From Entomomonas asaccharolytica (GTDB lineage: Bacteria; Pseudomonadota; Gammaproteobacteria; Pseudomonadales; Pseudomonadaceae): DNA of 64,000 nt. Position 1 is the stretch's first letter. Every line of letters begins with the position of its first letter. The notes under the pieces were generated by a model that saw only the letters and a program-made list of their open reading frames with translations, was not told the DNA's origin and did no database searches. Both the position numbers and the translations under genes were made by a program. Location of the stretch: assembly GCF_016653615.1 (NCBI RefSeq), contig NZ_CP067393.1, positions 1,689,673-1,753,672 on the forward strand, given 5' to 3'. This document shows, one piece after another, positions 35,096-47,410 of the stretch.

Positions 35096-36493
35096 TTAAA
35101 TCTTAAATAATCTATTTAATCCATCAAATGCAGCTACCCGATAGGCTTCAGCCATCGTTGGATAGTTAAAGGTATTATTGATAAAATAACGCAGATTATT
35201 TTGCTCGCCTGGTTGATTCATAATAGCTTGACCAATATGAACAATTTCTGAGGCTTGATAACCAAAACAATGCACACCTAAAATTTCTAAGGTATCGCGG
35301 TGGAATAATACCTTTAAAACACCTGCTCTTTGATTAGCAATTTGAGCGCGTGCCATACTCTTGAAAAAAGCTTTTCCCACTTCATAAGGCACTTTATCTT
35401 TAGTTAATTCTTGCTCTGTTTTACCCACACAACTAATTTCTGGAATGGTATAAATTCCTGTAGGCACATCATCCACATAACGGCCACTTCCTTCTTCAGC
35501 TATATTGGAAGCAGCAGAACGTCCTTGATCATATGCCGCACTGGCTAAACTAGGCCAACCAATTACATCGCCCGCGCCATAAATATGAGGAATCTCGGTA
35601 CGATAATTTTCATCCACATGAATTTGACCACGACTATTGGCTTTTAAACCGATATTTTCTAGGCCTAACCCATCTGTATTACCCGTTCTACCATTACTCC
35701 ATAATAAAGCATCTGCTTTAATTTTCTTGCCTGATTTCAAATGTAAGATTACACCGTGTTCAATCCCTTCAATTTTTTCATATTCTTCATTATGTCGAAT
35801 CATTACATTAGAGTTACTAAAGTGATAACTTAAAGAATCTGATATTTCTTCATCTAAATAGCTTAATAAGCGATCTCGATTGTCAATCAAGTCAACAAGC
35901 ACCCCTAAACCACTAAAGATAGAGGCATATTCACAGCCAATCACCCCTGCTCCATAAATAATTAAACGACGGGGTGTATGATTTAATTTTAAAATGGTAT
36001 CGCTGTCATAAATGCGTGGGTGATTAAAATCCACATCCACAGGGCGATATGGGCGAGAACCTGTTGCTATAATAATTTCTTTAGCAATTAAACGCTCTAC
36101 AGTACCTGAGTTACACGAAACTTCTACAGTATGATCGTCAACAAAACGGCCTTGACCAAAAAAAACAGCGATACGATTACGGGCATAATAACCTGTACGC
36201 GAATTTACCTGACGATCGATGATTTTTTGTGCATTTTTCAGCACATCAGGAAAAGAAAACCAACGTGGTTCACCAATCGCACGGAACATAGGATTAGTAT
36301 TAAAATCCATAATTTGCATAACTGAGTGACGTAGTGCTTTTGAAGGTATTGTGCCCAAATGAGTACAACCACCACCAACCACACCTCTGTTTTCAACGAC
36401 AGCTACTTTTTTGCCTGCCTTACATGCGTTAATAGCAGCCCCTTCACCTGCTGGACCACTGCCTAGCACTACAACATCAAAGTTATAAATCAT
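35096..36493 (-). CDS. sthA: Soluble pyridine nucleotide transhydrogenase
   Basis: SthA moves reducing equivalents between NADPH and NAD+ in the cytoplasm. It is a flavoprotein of the disulfide-reductase fold: FAD motif [26 protein letters not shown] at the N-terminus, the family stretch [17 protein letters not shown], an NAD-binding [17 protein letters not shown] near 175, and the FAD region [19 protein letters not shown]. The redox Cys pair of lipoamide dehydrogenases is replaced (Cys-Thr), as is normal for SthA. Length is 465 residues. AAAGGA lies about 8 bases before the ATG. It is probably monocistronic given the downstream terminator. Confidence 0.96.
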   Translation of the reverse strand: MIYNFDVVVLGSGPAGEGAAINACKAGKKVAVVENRGVVGGGCTHLGTIPSKALRHSVMQIMDFNTNPMFRAIGEPRWFSFPDVLKNAQKIIDRQVNSRTGYYARNRIAVFFGQGRFVDDHTVEVSCNSGTVERLIAKEIIIATGSRPYRPVDVDFNHPRIYDSDTILKLNHTPRRLIIYGAGVIGCEYASIFSGLGVLVDLIDNRDRLLSYLDEEISDSLSYHFSNSNVMIRHNEEYEKIEGIEHGVILHLKSGKKIKADALLWSNGRTGNTDGLGLENIGLKANSRGQIHVDENYRTEIPHIYGAGDVIGWPSLASAAYDQGRSAASNIAEEGSGRYVDDVPTGIYTIPEISCVGKTEQELTKDKVPYEVGKAFFKSMARAQIANQRAGVLKVLFHRDTLEILGVHCFGYQASEIVHIGQAIMNQPGEQNNLRYFINNTFNYPTMAEAYRVAAFDGLNRLFKI

Positions 36494-36649
36494 GTCTTTT
36501 CCTTTATTACCGCAATTTCTTTAAATAGCTATTTATTGTTAATTACAGACCAACAATTATTTTAATTGTTCAGTAAAGAACTTTTGAAATCTCACTATTA
36601 TAAGCTATTGTTCATATTTTAGTTGGAAAAAATAGTATTCAATGTATGT

Positions 36650-37093
36650 CTATTTAGCCACTTGCATACCAGCTAGACAAATTGCTTCACCTTCTAAATG
36701 GATAAGCTCTGCTGTACTCAATGATAAGGGAAACTGTGGGCTACCCTCTGTCAATAGCGCAGCTAAAATACCTAATAGAGGTTGATGGCTAACGATCAGA
36801 ATGTTTTTACCTTGATAATTATCTAGTTTTTTTATCACTAGCTGAGCATTATCTTCAGGCGTAATCCAATCAACCTCCTCTATTTTACCCTTATAACCTA
36901 TTGCTCTACAGACGAGCATAGCCGTTTGAATAGCTCGCTTGTAGGGGCTATGTAAAATAATATCAATTGGTCTATTTTGTAATTTTTGTGCAGTGGTTAA
37001 TACCTCTTGCTCGCCATCTTCAGTTAGATTACGCGCAGCATCAGTTGTTATTCTAAACTCTGCTTCACCATGTCTTAGCAGCCAAAGATTCAT
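36650..37093 (-). CDS. sixA: Phosphohistidine phosphatase SixA
   Basis: SixA is a small histidine phosphatase that removes phosphate from phosphohistidine in HPt or PTS proteins. The catalytic RHGE motif is at residues 7-10 (LLRHGEAEF). The second His is in IVSHQPLLGIL, and HSPYKRAIQTA follows the family pattern. The 147-residue length is typical. It lies upstream of sthA on the same strand, 156 bases away, and is divergent from the luciferase-like gene. No recognisable terminator lies between it and sthA. Confidence 0.92.
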   Translation of the reverse strand: MNLWLLRHGEAEFRITTDAARNLTEDGEQEVLTTAQKLQNRPIDIILHSPYKRAIQTAMLVCRAIGYKGKIEEVDWITPEDNAQLVIKKLDNYQGKNILIVSHQPLLGILAALLTEGSPQFPLSLSTAELIHLEGEAICLAGMQVAK

Positions 37094-37218
37094 TATCCAC
37101 CCTCTTTATTATTAACTATAAATAAGGTATTTTACGCTATCTTATGCCTTTAGATAATATTACATCTTTTGTAAAGGGATATAATTTATTAATTATCACT
37201 AAATTAGGCGGCATCATT

Positions 37219-38208
37219 ATGATTCCATTTTCAATTTTAGACCTATGCCCAATCTTACAGAATGGCAGTCCTGCACAAGCATTTGCAGATACTGTTGAGC
37301 TGGCACAACACGCAGAGAAATTAAATTTTAAGCGTTTTTGGTTAGCAGAGCACCATAATATGCCTGGTATTGCTAGTGCTGCAACACCCTTAGTTATTAG
37401 TCTTGTCGCCAGTGCTACTAAACAGATTAGGGTAGGTTCTGGTGGAGTTATGTTACCTAATCATGCCCCGTTAGTGATAGCAGAACAATTTGGTACATTA
37501 GCAACCCTTTACCCTGACCGAATTGATTTAGGTATTGGCCGTGCACCAGGTACTGATTCACTGACGGCTTCAGCATTGAGACGTAATTTAGAGACAGAAA
37601 TAGAAAACTTTCCAGAAGACGTCTTAGAATTAAGGTATTTTTTACAACCTAAACAGCCTAATCAGAAAGTAGCTGCTATTCCTGGGGAAAGCACGCAAAT
37701 ACCTATTTGGCTATTAGGTTCTAGCCTTTTTAGCTCAGGACTAGCCGCTGATTTCAGCATGCCTTTCGCTTTTGCCTCACATTTTGCGCCCGATTTATTG
37801 CTGCCAGCCATCGACTTATATAAAAGTCGTTTTCAACCCTCTAGTGAGCTTGCAGAGCCTTATATTATGGCTGGTGTAGTGGTTATTGTGGCAGATACAG
37901 ACGAAGAAGCACAATATCACTTCTCATCCATGCAACATCAAACAGCAGCTATATATAGAGGAAGTCCAATACCACTGCCACCCCCTAACCAAGATATTAC
38001 CTCCATTTGTTCTAGTATTGAATTAGCTAGCGTACAGCATTCTTTAGCAGAAGCTATTGTAGGTTCGCCTGAAACAGTTCAAGTAAAACTTGAACGCTTT
38101 ATCAAAAAAACACAGGTTAATGAATTAATAATAACCTCCCGTATCTACGAACGTGAGGCACGCTTAAATTCATTGGCCAAGATAGCTGAAATCCGTGATT
38201 CTCTATAA
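37219..38208 (+). CDS. LLM-class flavin-dependent oxidoreductase (luciferase-like)
   Basis: This is a TIM-barrel flavin monooxygenase-like protein of the luciferase superfamily, MsnO8/YhbW type. It begins [21 protein letters not shown], the usual start for this subgroup, and has [45 protein letters not shown] and [13 protein letters not shown]. The frame extends upstream to an ATG at 37144, but I chose the ATG at 37219, where the family homology begins and after a weak AGGCGG. It has 329 residues. Substrate is unknown; similarity to luciferase does not imply light emission. Confidence 0.9.
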   Translation: MIPFSILDLCPILQNGSPAQAFADTVELAQHAEKLNFKRFWLAEHHNMPGIASAATPLVISLVASATKQIRVGSGGVMLPNHAPLVIAEQFGTLATLYPDRIDLGIGRAPGTDSLTASALRRNLETEIENFPEDVLELRYFLQPKQPNQKVAAIPGESTQIPIWLLGSSLFSSGLAADFSMPFAFASHFAPDLLLPAIDLYKSRFQPSSELAEPYIMAGVVVIVADTDEEAQYHFSSMQHQTAAIYRGSPIPLPPPNQDITSICSSIELASVQHSLAEAIVGSPETVQVKLERFIKKTQVNELIITSRIYEREARLNSLAKIAEIRDSL

Positions 38209-38217
38209 AGAGTAAAG

Positions 38218-39009
38218 ATGATGGCAAATACTATTCAGAAAATAATTATCTGTCTTGGTTTTATGGGCATAACCAGCTATTCACTAGCAGAAATTGAATT
38301 TATTGACCTTTATAATCGTTCGCCAGAAGAAATTTCACCCGTTATTAATAATAATTTCCCAAATATACCTGTTAGTAAATATGGTAATCAGTTAGTTATT
38401 AATGGCACTCCAAGCGAAAATCAACAAATAAGAGAGTTGGTGGCGCAATTAGACACGCCAGCGCGCCGCCTGCTTATTACGCTAGATACAGGTGATAGCA
38501 GCCAATCTAGCCAACAAGGTATACAAGCTAAAGGACATATTCAGTTAGGTAGTACCAATTCTATTCATGGACGCGCAAAAATTGATCAAAGAAATACCAC
38601 TAATAACAGTAACTCCATTAAACAATTAATGGTTAACGAAGGATCACCCACAATGATTCAAGTTGGACAACTGGTTCCCATTAACTATACCGTACCTGAT
38701 CGTTATGGACGGCCTGTAGTAACTACACAATATCAAGAAGTCATGCAGAATTTATATGTAACAGCTCAAGTAGTTGGTCAACAGGTTTTTGTTAATGTGA
38801 ATAGTCAAAATGATCGTTTTTCACAAACCACGGGTAATATAAATCAACAAGCAATTAATACACGGGTATCGGGGGCATTAGGCAGTTGGATCAGTATTGG
38901 TTCTTTACAGGATAGTAACAATTATAATAGTCAAGGTATCACTGGTTACTCACAACGCTCAGGCGTTAGTAATACAGCGATAAGACTAAAAGTTGATTTA
39001 GCAAATTAA
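38218..39009 (+). CDS. Periplasmic secretin-domain-like protein
   Basis: The 263-residue protein has a signal peptide (about 1-25, SYSLA|EIE). Residues about 26-85 (FIDLYNRSPEEISPVINNNFP to IRELVAQLDTPARRLLI) look like the short N-domain (N1/STN-type) of secretins. Residues 137-200 (VNEGSPTMIQVGQLVPINYTV) resemble the start of the secretin C-domain, but the protein is too short for a full secretin channel. It belongs to the group of short Pseudomonas secretin-like proteins annotated NolW-like. It lies 9 bases after the luciferase-like gene and may be cotranscribed. Function unknown. Confidence 0.7.
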   Translation: MMANTIQKIIICLGFMGITSYSLAEIEFIDLYNRSPEEISPVINNNFPNIPVSKYGNQLVINGTPSENQQIRELVAQLDTPARRLLITLDTGDSSQSSQQGIQAKGHIQLGSTNSIHGRAKIDQRNTTNNSNSIKQLMVNEGSPTMIQVGQLVPINYTVPDRYGRPVVTTQYQEVMQNLYVTAQVVGQQVFVNVNSQNDRFSQTTGNINQQAINTRVSGALGSWISIGSLQDSNNYNSQGITGYSQRSGVSNTAIRLKVDLAN

Positions 39010-39090
39010 TTTTTTCCAAAAATTTATGATGTCGTTTTTTATTAGTTTCTGCCATAATATTCGACTACATTAACTCCTGCGAACTTAGTA

Positions 39091-40551
39091 ATGTTAGAAA
39101 TCTTTCAGAATACTAGTGCTTGGCTGCTAATCGGCTTATTTCTTGCTCTTCTTTTTGTTTTATTCTTTGAGTTTATAAATGGTTTTCATGATACCGCTAA
39201 TGCTGTAGCTACAGTTATTTATACTAACTCTATGCCAGCTAAAACAGCCGTTGTGATGTCAGGTATATTTAATTTTCTAGGCGTATTATTAGGTGGGGTT
39301 GGAGTTGCTTATGCGATTGTCCATTTATTACCTGTTGAACTATTAGTAGACTCTCACTATGGCCTAATTATGGTATTTTCCATTGTGGCTTCTGCTATTG
39401 CTTGGAATTTAGGCACTTGGTATTTTGGTATCCCTGCTTCTAGTTCACATGCTTTAATTGGCTCTATCCTCGGTGTAGCTTTAGCCAATGCACTTATAAA
39501 AGAAATACCTCTTGGACAAGGTGTTAATTGGCAAAAAGCTATTGATATCGCCATCTCATTAGTTGTTTCACCATTAGCAGGCTTTGCTATAGCAGGCATT
39601 TTTCTATTAATACTGAAATTTCGCTTCCCTAAATCAAAAATGCACCAAACGCCTGAAAAAAGAAAAGAAGTTAAGGCAAAAAAGAAACCGCCTTTCTGGA
39701 ACCGTGTGGTACTAATCTTATCCGCTATGGGAGTTAGCTTTGTACATGGTTCAAACGATGGCCAAAAAGGTATTGGTCTGGTAATGCTGGTTTTGATTAG
39801 CTTTGTTCCTCAATACTTTGTGCTAGACCTTAAAAGCTCAACTTATCAAATAGAAAGAACGCGTGACGCAGCAATCCATTTAAATAACCTTTTTATACGT
39901 AATCAAGAAAAACTCTCTCCTATCCTATCGCTTACTATTCAAACCACTCCGCTGACTGATGAATTTAAATGTATACCGAGTGTGACAGGAACGATATTCC
40001 ATGATTTAAATAAAACCTTGGTTGGTGTTAGAGATTATAAAGAGCTTACTGATGAACAACGTATTTTGACCCGTCACTATATTCTTTGTATTGATGATAT
40101 TGCTAAAAATGTAACAAAAGCCTCTATTTTAAATGCTGAAGATGAGGGTAATGTCACACGTTTAAGAAATGATCTACGTGCTACCACGGAATATGCACCT
40201 TTATGGGTAATTTTTGCAGTTGCTTTAGCCCTTGGCACTGGTACAATGATCGGCTGGCGACGTGTCGTATTTACTGTGGGTGAAAAGATTGGTAAACAAG
40301 GTATGACGTATGCCCAAGGTATGTGTGCGCAAATTACAGCAATTATAGCAATTGGTGCAGCTAACTTATTCAGCTTACCTGTATCTACTACGCATATTTT
40401 ATCTTCTGGTGTTGCTGGTACAATGGTAGCGAATAAATCAGGGCTACAAAAAGCAACCGTAGTTAACATTGCACTAGCATGGGTATTAACATTACCTGCT
40501 GTTATTGTTATGGGTGCTGTGTTCTTTTGGATTAGCGCTCTTTTCATATGA
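39091..40551 (+). CDS. pit: Inorganic phosphate transporter, PiT family
   Basis: This is a low-affinity phosphate/cation symporter of the inner membrane. Two repeated PiT signatures are visible: FEFINGFHDTANAVATVIYTNSM near residue 27 and FVHGSNDGQKGIGLVM near 216, with about ten membrane helices and a hydrophilic central loop (around 245-365). The C-terminal repeat half contains ANLFSLPVSTTHILSSGVAGTM. Length is 486 residues, like P. aeruginosa Pit. No clear ribosome-binding site precedes the ATG. It lies between the secretin-like gene and ftsK. Confidence 0.92.
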   Translation: MLEIFQNTSAWLLIGLFLALLFVLFFEFINGFHDTANAVATVIYTNSMPAKTAVVMSGIFNFLGVLLGGVGVAYAIVHLLPVELLVDSHYGLIMVFSIVASAIAWNLGTWYFGIPASSSHALIGSILGVALANALIKEIPLGQGVNWQKAIDIAISLVVSPLAGFAIAGIFLLILKFRFPKSKMHQTPEKRKEVKAKKKPPFWNRVVLILSAMGVSFVHGSNDGQKGIGLVMLVLISFVPQYFVLDLKSSTYQIERTRDAAIHLNNLFIRNQEKLSPILSLTIQTTPLTDEFKCIPSVTGTIFHDLNKTLVGVRDYKELTDEQRILTRHYILCIDDIAKNVTKASILNAEDEGNVTRLRNDLRATTEYAPLWVIFAVALALGTGTMIGWRRVVFTVGEKIGKQGMTYAQGMCAQITAIIAIGAANLFSLPVSTTHILSSGVAGTMVANKSGLQKATVVNIALAWVLTLPAVIVMGAVFFWISALFI

Positions 40552-40610
40552 CACATAGCCTTTTAGAGTATATAATTGGCTAGTTTTAAGTAATGTAAAA
40601 GAGCTTTGGT

Positions 40611-43025
40611 TTGAAACAAACAACAGAAGAAAACTCAATATTATCTTTAAGCTTTTGGCGACAACAAGCCATAGCAAGGTCTTTAGAAGTACTACTTATT
40701 TTTTTAGTGCTAGTAGGCGTGTATTGGCTTTTAACGCTATTAACTTGCAGCCCGAATGATCCTACCTTTAATAAAACGGCTAGTTATATAGAAATAAGTA
40801 ATATTGGTGGTATTACAGGGGCAAAAACAGCCAGTCTTTGTTTCTTTTTATTTGGCTATATTGCTTATCTTTTGCCTATTTTACTTATCGCTAAATCCAT
40901 ACAGATTTTTTATCATCGTAAACAGATTAATATTAAAAACTTCTGGTTATTAGGCTACCGTTTCTTTGGTTTACTGCTAATCGTTTTTAGTGCTTGTATT
41001 CTAGCACACCAGCATTTTGCGACTAATAGCATTTTACAAGCTGTAGGTATTGCAAGTGGTGGTGGCATTATTGGCGACTCGATAGGAACCTTATTCTTAT
41101 CCTCGCTTTCAAACCAATTATCAACCTTAATCTCTTTACTGTGTTTTTGTATTGGTTTAACGGTTTTTTTAAAGTTTTCTTGGCTTACACTGGTTGATTT
41201 TGTTGGCAAATTCACTATTGACTTGTATGAGCTATTGGCTATTAAACTCAATCAATGGTGGCAAAAGCGTTCTGACAAAAAACAAATTAGACGTAATCTG
41301 CGCGATGTTGATGAGCAGATCAATGAAGTAGTAGCGCCTGTTGTCGCTGACAAACAAGAGCAACAAAAAATTCGTGAGAACCTCATTAAACGCCAAGAGT
41401 CCTTGGCAAATTATATGAGTAAACAAGAAGAACGCCCTGCGGTTAAAGTTAATAAACCAACGCCTACTAAAACAGCTGAACCTAGTAAGCGTGTTTTAAA
41501 AGAAAAACAAGCCCCTCTGTTTGAAGATACAGGTGATCCTTTACCACCTTTCTCATTGCTTGACCCTGCTGAGAAAAAACAACGGAGTTTTTCGGCTGAA
41601 TCCTTAGAAGCGATGTCTCGTTTGCTTGAAATCAAACTCAAAGAGTTCGGTGTAGAGGTTACTGTAGTTGATGTACATCCTGGCCCTGTGATTACTCGCT
41701 TTGAGATTGAGCTTGCGCCTGGTATAAAAGTTAGTCGTATCTCAAATTTAGCCAAAGATTTAGCACGCTCACTGGCTGTATTAAGTGTACGTGTGGTAGA
41801 AGTTATTCCAGGTAAAACTACCGTGGGTATTGAAATACCTAATGAAGACCGACAAATTGTACGTCTTTCTGAAGTGATTACCTCCGAAGCTTATGACCAG
41901 CAAAAATCACCTGTTACCCTAGCCTTAGGTCAAGATATTGGCGGTGAACCTGTTATTACTGACTTAGCTAAAATGCCTCATTTATTGGTTGCAGGTACTA
42001 CAGGCTCAGGTAAGTCAGTAGGCGTTAATGCCATGATTCTCTCTATTCTGTTCAAATCCACTCCTGAACAGGCTAGGTTAATTATGATTGACCCCAAAAT
42101 GTTAGAACTTTCAATCTATGAAGGTATTCCCCACCTACTCTGCCCTGTTGTAACGGATATGAAAGAAGCTGCCAACTCATTACGTTGGTGTGTGGCAGAA
42201 ATGGAGCGCCGTTATAAATTAATGGCAAAAATGGGCGTACGTAATATTGCTGGCTATAATCGTAAGATTAAAGATGCTTTAGAAGCAGGTGAAGGGATTG
42301 AAGATCCTCTTTATAAACGTGAATCTGTAGATGATGAACCGCCCTTACTAAAACATCTGCCTATTATTGTGGTTGTGGTAGACGAATTTGCCGATATGAT
42401 GATGATCGTAGGCAAAAAAGTTGAAGAACTAATTGCTCGAATTGCGCAAAAGGCACGTGCCGCTGGTATCCATTTAATTCTAGCCACACAACGTCCTTCG
42501 GTAGATGTGATTACTGGTTTAATTAAAGCCAATATTCCTACTCGTATGGCATTCCAAGTGTCTAGCAAAATTGATTCGCGTACTATTCTAGATCAAGGCG
42601 GTGCTGAACAATTACTAGGTCATGGTGATATGCTTTATTTACCACCAGGTACAGGTCTTCCTATACGTGTTCATGGTGCATTTGTTTCTGATGATGAAGT
42701 ACATCGTGTTGTAGAAGCATGGAAACAACGTGGCGAGCCTGACTACGAAGAAGCTATTTTAAATGGTATTGAAGAGTCCATTGGTTACTCAGATAGTAAT
42801 GGCGACAGTGGCTCTAGTGAAGATGACGACCCACTTTATGATGAAGCTGTACGTTTTGTTACAGAATCGAGACGCGCCTCTATTTCATCTGTACAAAGAA
42901 AGCTTAAAATAGGCTATAACCGTGCTGCTCGGATGATCGAGGCAATGGAAGACGCAGGCGTTGTAACTGCAATGAGTTCAAATGGCTCACGGGAAGTGCT
43001 AGCACCACCTCCTGTCCGTGATTAA
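40611..43025 (+). CDS. ftsK: DNA translocase FtsK
   Basis: FtsK is anchored at the septum by four N-terminal membrane helices and pumps DNA for chromosome dimer resolution at dif. The helices lie within residues 15-200 and a short linker follows (about 200-330). The motor domain has the Walker [16 protein letters not shown] and Walker [12 protein letters not shown], and the C-terminal gamma winged-helix domain ([26 protein letters not shown]) reads KOPS sequences. It is 804 residues, with a compact linker as in Pseudomonas. The start is a TTG (40611) since no in-frame ATG precedes the first membrane helix. lolA follows after 11 bases. Confidence 0.95.
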   Translation: MKQTTEENSILSLSFWRQQAIARSLEVLLIFLVLVGVYWLLTLLTCSPNDPTFNKTASYIEISNIGGITGAKTASLCFFLFGYIAYLLPILLIAKSIQIFYHRKQINIKNFWLLGYRFFGLLLIVFSACILAHQHFATNSILQAVGIASGGGIIGDSIGTLFLSSLSNQLSTLISLLCFCIGLTVFLKFSWLTLVDFVGKFTIDLYELLAIKLNQWWQKRSDKKQIRRNLRDVDEQINEVVAPVVADKQEQQKIRENLIKRQESLANYMSKQEERPAVKVNKPTPTKTAEPSKRVLKEKQAPLFEDTGDPLPPFSLLDPAEKKQRSFSAESLEAMSRLLEIKLKEFGVEVTVVDVHPGPVITRFEIELAPGIKVSRISNLAKDLARSLAVLSVRVVEVIPGKTTVGIEIPNEDRQIVRLSEVITSEAYDQQKSPVTLALGQDIGGEPVITDLAKMPHLLVAGTTGSGKSVGVNAMILSILFKSTPEQARLIMIDPKMLELSIYEGIPHLLCPVVTDMKEAANSLRWCVAEMERRYKLMAKMGVRNIAGYNRKIKDALEAGEGIEDPLYKRESVDDEPPLLKHLPIIVVVVDEFADMMMIVGKKVEELIARIAQKARAAGIHLILATQRPSVDVITGLIKANIPTRMAFQVSSKIDSRTILDQGGAEQLLGHGDMLYLPPGTGLPIRVHGAFVSDDEVHRVVEAWKQRGEPDYEEAILNGIEESIGYSDSNGDSGSSEDDDPLYDEAVRFVTESRRASISSVQRKLKIGYNRAARMIEAMEDAGVVTAMSSNGSREVLAPPPVRD

Positions 43026-43036
43026 TAGGATACTTA

Positions 43037-43672
43037 ATGAAAATTTTACGTACTTTCTTTTTTACTGCTATCACCCTATTTGCTTTTCATAATGTAGCAA
43101 TAGCAGCAACTGAACAACAAAGTATCAATGAGCTTTCTAAATTATTAGACCAAGCACAAAGTATGACAGGTAATTTCACACAAGTTACTTTAGATGCTAC
43201 AGGTACTCGTTTACAGGAAACCAATGGTGAGTTGGCACTTAAAAGACCTGGCTTATTTCGCTGGCATACCAGTGCCCCACAAGAGCAACTATTAATTTCT
43301 GATAACCAAAAAATCTGGTTATATGATCCTGATTTAATGCAATTAACCATTCAAAAAATGGATCAACGTATGAGTCATACCCCTGCTCTATTGTTATCAG
43401 GTAATGTTTCAGAAATACAAAAGAACTTTATAATCTCCTCTAAAACAACAGGTAAATTACAAACTTTTGTGTTAGTACCTAAAGATAAAGAAAGTTTATT
43501 TAATAGCTTAACCTTAACTTTTAATGATAAAACGGTTAACGGTATGCAGCTTGTTGATAATGTAGGGCAACGTACTAATATTACCTTTCAAAATATTAAA
43601 ATGAATGTACCTGTTGATAGCAAACTATTTAAGTTTGACCCACCAGAAGGTACAGACGTTATCGAAGAGTAA
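43037..43672 (+). CDS. lolA: Outer-membrane lipoprotein carrier protein LolA
   Basis: LolA is the periplasmic chaperone that shuttles lipoproteins from the LolCDE complex to LolB at the outer membrane. It has a signal peptide (residues 1-23, NVAIA|ATE) and a single beta-barrel-like fold with [32 protein letters not shown]. Length (211 residues) is typical. It lies 11 bases after ftsK and 2 bases before rarA, the conserved ftsK-lolA-rarA order of gammaproteobacteria. Confidence 0.95.
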   Translation: MKILRTFFFTAITLFAFHNVAIAATEQQSINELSKLLDQAQSMTGNFTQVTLDATGTRLQETNGELALKRPGLFRWHTSAPQEQLLISDNQKIWLYDPDLMQLTIQKMDQRMSHTPALLLSGNVSEIQKNFIISSKTTGKLQTFVLVPKDKESLFNSLTLTFNDKTVNGMQLVDNVGQRTNITFQNIKMNVPVDSKLFKFDPPEGTDVIEE

Positions 43673-43674
43673 CG

Positions 43675-44997
43675 ATGGATCTATTTGCAAATGCTATTTC
43701 ACCTGTTCAACCCCTTGCTGCTCGCTTAAGAGCAACTAATTTAGACGAGTATGTTGGACAGGAGCATTTGCTTGCGCACGGTAAACCATTAAGAGATGCC
43801 CTAGAGCATGGCGCATTACACTCCATGATTTTTTGGGGGCCGCCAGGTGTTGGCAAAACTACCCTAGCCAAACTGCTAGCCAATGTCTCGAATGCTCATT
43901 TTGAAACCCTTTCAGCAGTATTATCAGGTGTCAAAGAAATCCGCCAAGCTGTAGAAATTGCTAAACAGCAATTAGCTTATGGCAAGCCCACCCTACTCTT
44001 TGTAGATGAAGTACATCGGTTTAATAAAAGCCAACAAGATGCTTTTTTACCCTATATTGAAGATGGTACTTTTATCTTTATTGGAGCCACTACTGAAAAC
44101 CCTTCTTTTGAACTAAATAATGCATTGCTTTCTCGTGCGCGAGTCTATATATTAAAACCTTTAGACGAACCTGCCTTAAAAAAATTAGTTGAAAGAGCTT
44201 TAACTGAAGAAAAAGGTTTAGGTAATAGACAACTGAAGTTGCCTGAAGATAGTTTACAACTCCTATTAACAGCCGCTGATGGTGATGGCCGTAGAGTGCT
44301 TAACTTGCTTGAAAATGCGGCAGATTTAATAGAAGATGGCGGCACTATTAGTACAAAGCTATTACTAGACTTACTTACCAATAGCTTAAGACGCTTTGAT
44401 AAGGGAGGTGAAGCTTTTTATGACCAAATCTCTGCTCTACATAAGTCCGTACGTGGCTCTAATCCTGATGCGGCACTTTATTGGTTATGCCGTATGCTTG
44501 ATGGTGGTTGTGATCCGCTATATCTAGCTCGTCGGATTGTGCGTATGGCCAGTGAAGATATTGGTAATGCTGATCCTCGAGCGCTAAATCTATGTTTAGC
44601 GGCATGGGAAGTACAAGAAAGACTGGGTAGCCCAGAAGGTGAATTAGCACTGGCACAAGCAATAGTATATCTAGCCTCTGCCCCAAAAAGTAATGCTGTC
44701 TATATGGCTTACAATACAGCTAAAAGAGCTGTTAAAGAATATGGCTCGCTTGATGTACCACTGCATCTGCGTAACGCTCCTACCAAACTAATGAAAGAAT
44801 TAGGTTATGGGGATGAATACCGTTATGCCCATGATGAACCTGATGCTTTTGCTGCTGGTGAAGATTATTTTCCAGAAGAAATAGAACCACAACAATTCTA
44901 TTACCCAACACCTCGTGGTTTAGAAGCTAAAATTAAAGAAAAATTAGTCTATTTAAAAGAGCTTGATAAAAATAGCCCTAAAAAACGACGTAAATAG
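43675..44997 (+). CDS. rarA: Replication-associated recombination protein A
   Basis: RarA (MgsA) is a clamp-loader-like AAA+ ATPase acting at stalled replication forks. It begins [21 protein letters not shown], then Walker [10 protein letters not shown] near residue 58, Walker [17 protein letters not shown], and the sensor [22 protein letters not shown]. The C-terminal tetramerisation region contains [16 protein letters not shown]. Length is 440 residues. It lies 2 bases after lolA. The next plus-strand gene in the conserved Pseudomonas order is serS; here hemG and a short gene lie between them on the other strand. Confidence 0.95.
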   Translation: MDLFANAISPVQPLAARLRATNLDEYVGQEHLLAHGKPLRDALEHGALHSMIFWGPPGVGKTTLAKLLANVSNAHFETLSAVLSGVKEIRQAVEIAKQQLAYGKPTLLFVDEVHRFNKSQQDAFLPYIEDGTFIFIGATTENPSFELNNALLSRARVYILKPLDEPALKKLVERALTEEKGLGNRQLKLPEDSLQLLLTAADGDGRRVLNLLENAADLIEDGGTISTKLLLDLLTNSLRRFDKGGEAFYDQISALHKSVRGSNPDAALYWLCRMLDGGCDPLYLARRIVRMASEDIGNADPRALNLCLAAWEVQERLGSPEGELALAQAIVYLASAPKSNAVYMAYNTAKRAVKEYGSLDVPLHLRNAPTKLMKELGYGDEYRYAHDEPDAFAAGEDYFPEEIEPQQFYYPTPRGLEAKIKEKLVYLKELDKNSPKKRRK

Positions 44998-45152
44998 CTA
45001 TTCAAAATCATAATATATCTATCATACAGAACGGAGAGACAGCAAAAATCAACAATAAATAGTTAGCTAAGGCGTTTACAAATTTAGTTATGGGCAGATA
45101 ACACTACTAAAGTAAAATATAGGGATAGTCATTTATCTTCCTGATCTTTAAA

Positions 45153-45698
45153 TTACTCTATAACTAGTGAAGAAAACTGTTGGGCAAAATCATCTACTTT
45201 ATGCCAGTTGGTATAACTATAATTTTGCGTCATATCGTGATTTTTCTCGCCACCTAACCACATAATTAAACGAATCATTGTTCGATCAAACCAATTATAT
45301 CTTGGATAATATAATGCCCCTGCAAAGACGCCTTTTAAATTAGGTTGCCATTGTATTTTTTGAAAAAGTTTACGCGCATAAACGCTGCCCTCTGGTGTAT
45401 CTTTACCCGCTTTTCTTGCGGTGACACAGACACAAAAGAAAGCTGTTTTTTTACTATTTAAAAGAGCGGTATTTTGCTCAATAAATTGCAGTAATGGCTT
45501 TCTAAAATGGCCATAACGAATAGAGCCGCCTATTAATATCGTTTCATAATCGTTTAAATTTATAGGTAATGCTTCTTCAATATTGTAAAGATCATAGCTA
45601 ATCTCTGGTGATACTTCACTCAGATGTTTTGCTATTCTTTCCATTATTTTTAAAGTCTGCCCTTCAATAGTGGAATAAAGTAGTAATGCATTTTTCAT
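45153..45698 (-). CDS. hemG: Menaquinone-dependent protoporphyrinogen IX dehydrogenase
   Basis: HemG is a flavodoxin-like membrane-associated enzyme that oxidises protoporphyrinogen IX to protoporphyrin IX in haem synthesis and passes electrons to quinone. It has the flavodoxin phosphate loop STIEGQTLKI near residue 9, IGGSIRYGHF, and the HemG-specific long insert with ALYYPRYNWFDRTMIRLIMWLGG near 143-170, close to E. coli HemG. Length is 181 residues against 181 in E. coli. It stands alone on the minus strand between rarA and serS, which are adjacent in Pseudomonas. Confidence 0.93.
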   Translation of the reverse strand: MKNALLLYSTIEGQTLKIMERIAKHLSEVSPEISYDLYNIEEALPINLNDYETILIGGSIRYGHFRKPLLQFIEQNTALLNSKKTAFFCVCVTARKAGKDTPEGSVYARKLFQKIQWQPNLKGVFAGALYYPRYNWFDRTMIRLIMWLGGEKNHDMTQNYSYTNWHKVDDFAQQFSSLVIE

Positions 45699-45727
45699 AT
45701 TTAGTTAACTTCGCTCTTTAAATTTCT

Positions 45728-45973
45728 TCAGGTAAGAAATTGTTCAATTACAGCTGCCTGCTCTCCTGAAACTTTATAGCTAGCAATAGCTGGTTTAGCT
45801 TGTCTATCATACTTTACCTCACAAGATTGAAACACTAGCGCTTTAGGCTTATGATTAAACATTGCTAAAAAATCGCCACATGGTGATTGTGGCAATTTAG
45901 TGTGGCTAGATGAGTGACTACAATCTACTAACAAAGCCATAATAATTAATAAACTATAACTAACTAATTTCAT
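45728..45973 (-). CDS. Short lipoprotein-like protein, possibly a truncated DUF4952-type protein
   Basis: This 81-residue protein has an N-terminal hydrophobic signal (1-17, ending LLVDC). A Cys18 follows, but the lipobox is poor because the residue before it is Asp. The rest (PCGDFLAMFNHKPKALVFQSCEV and SYKVSGEQAAVIEQFL) resembles the N-terminal part of DUF4952 proteins, which usually continue for another stretch containing a Cys-Cys-Gly-Trp motif. Here the frame stops directly after that first part, 29 bases before hemG. It may be a remnant trimmed when hemG inserted. The family call is from memory and tentative. Confidence 0.45.
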   Translation of the reverse strand: MKLVSYSLLIIMALLVDCSHSSSHTKLPQSPCGDFLAMFNHKPKALVFQSCEVKYDRQAKPAIASYKVSGEQAAVIEQFLT

Positions 45974-46115
45974 TCTAAATCATTAAAGTGAATAATTGGA
46001 AAGGATATTACATTATCTACTACCATCAGATAAACCTTTTTCATTTTGCTAACTTATCTTTATAATGACTCTTTATTTTTATACACTATCTGCTAATACT
46101 TAATTAATCTATTGA

Positions 46116-47405
<1,290 letters not shown>

Positions 47406-47410
47406 TCTTT

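Noticed and set aside
35096-36493. SthA missing the redox-active Cys pair
   Set aside because: The Cys-to-Thr change in the CTHxGT motif is the normal state of soluble transhydrogenases, not a defect.
37219-38208. Bioluminescence gene
   Set aside because: The protein belongs to the wide luciferase-like flavin oxidoreductase family; no luxAB-type partner or reductase is present.
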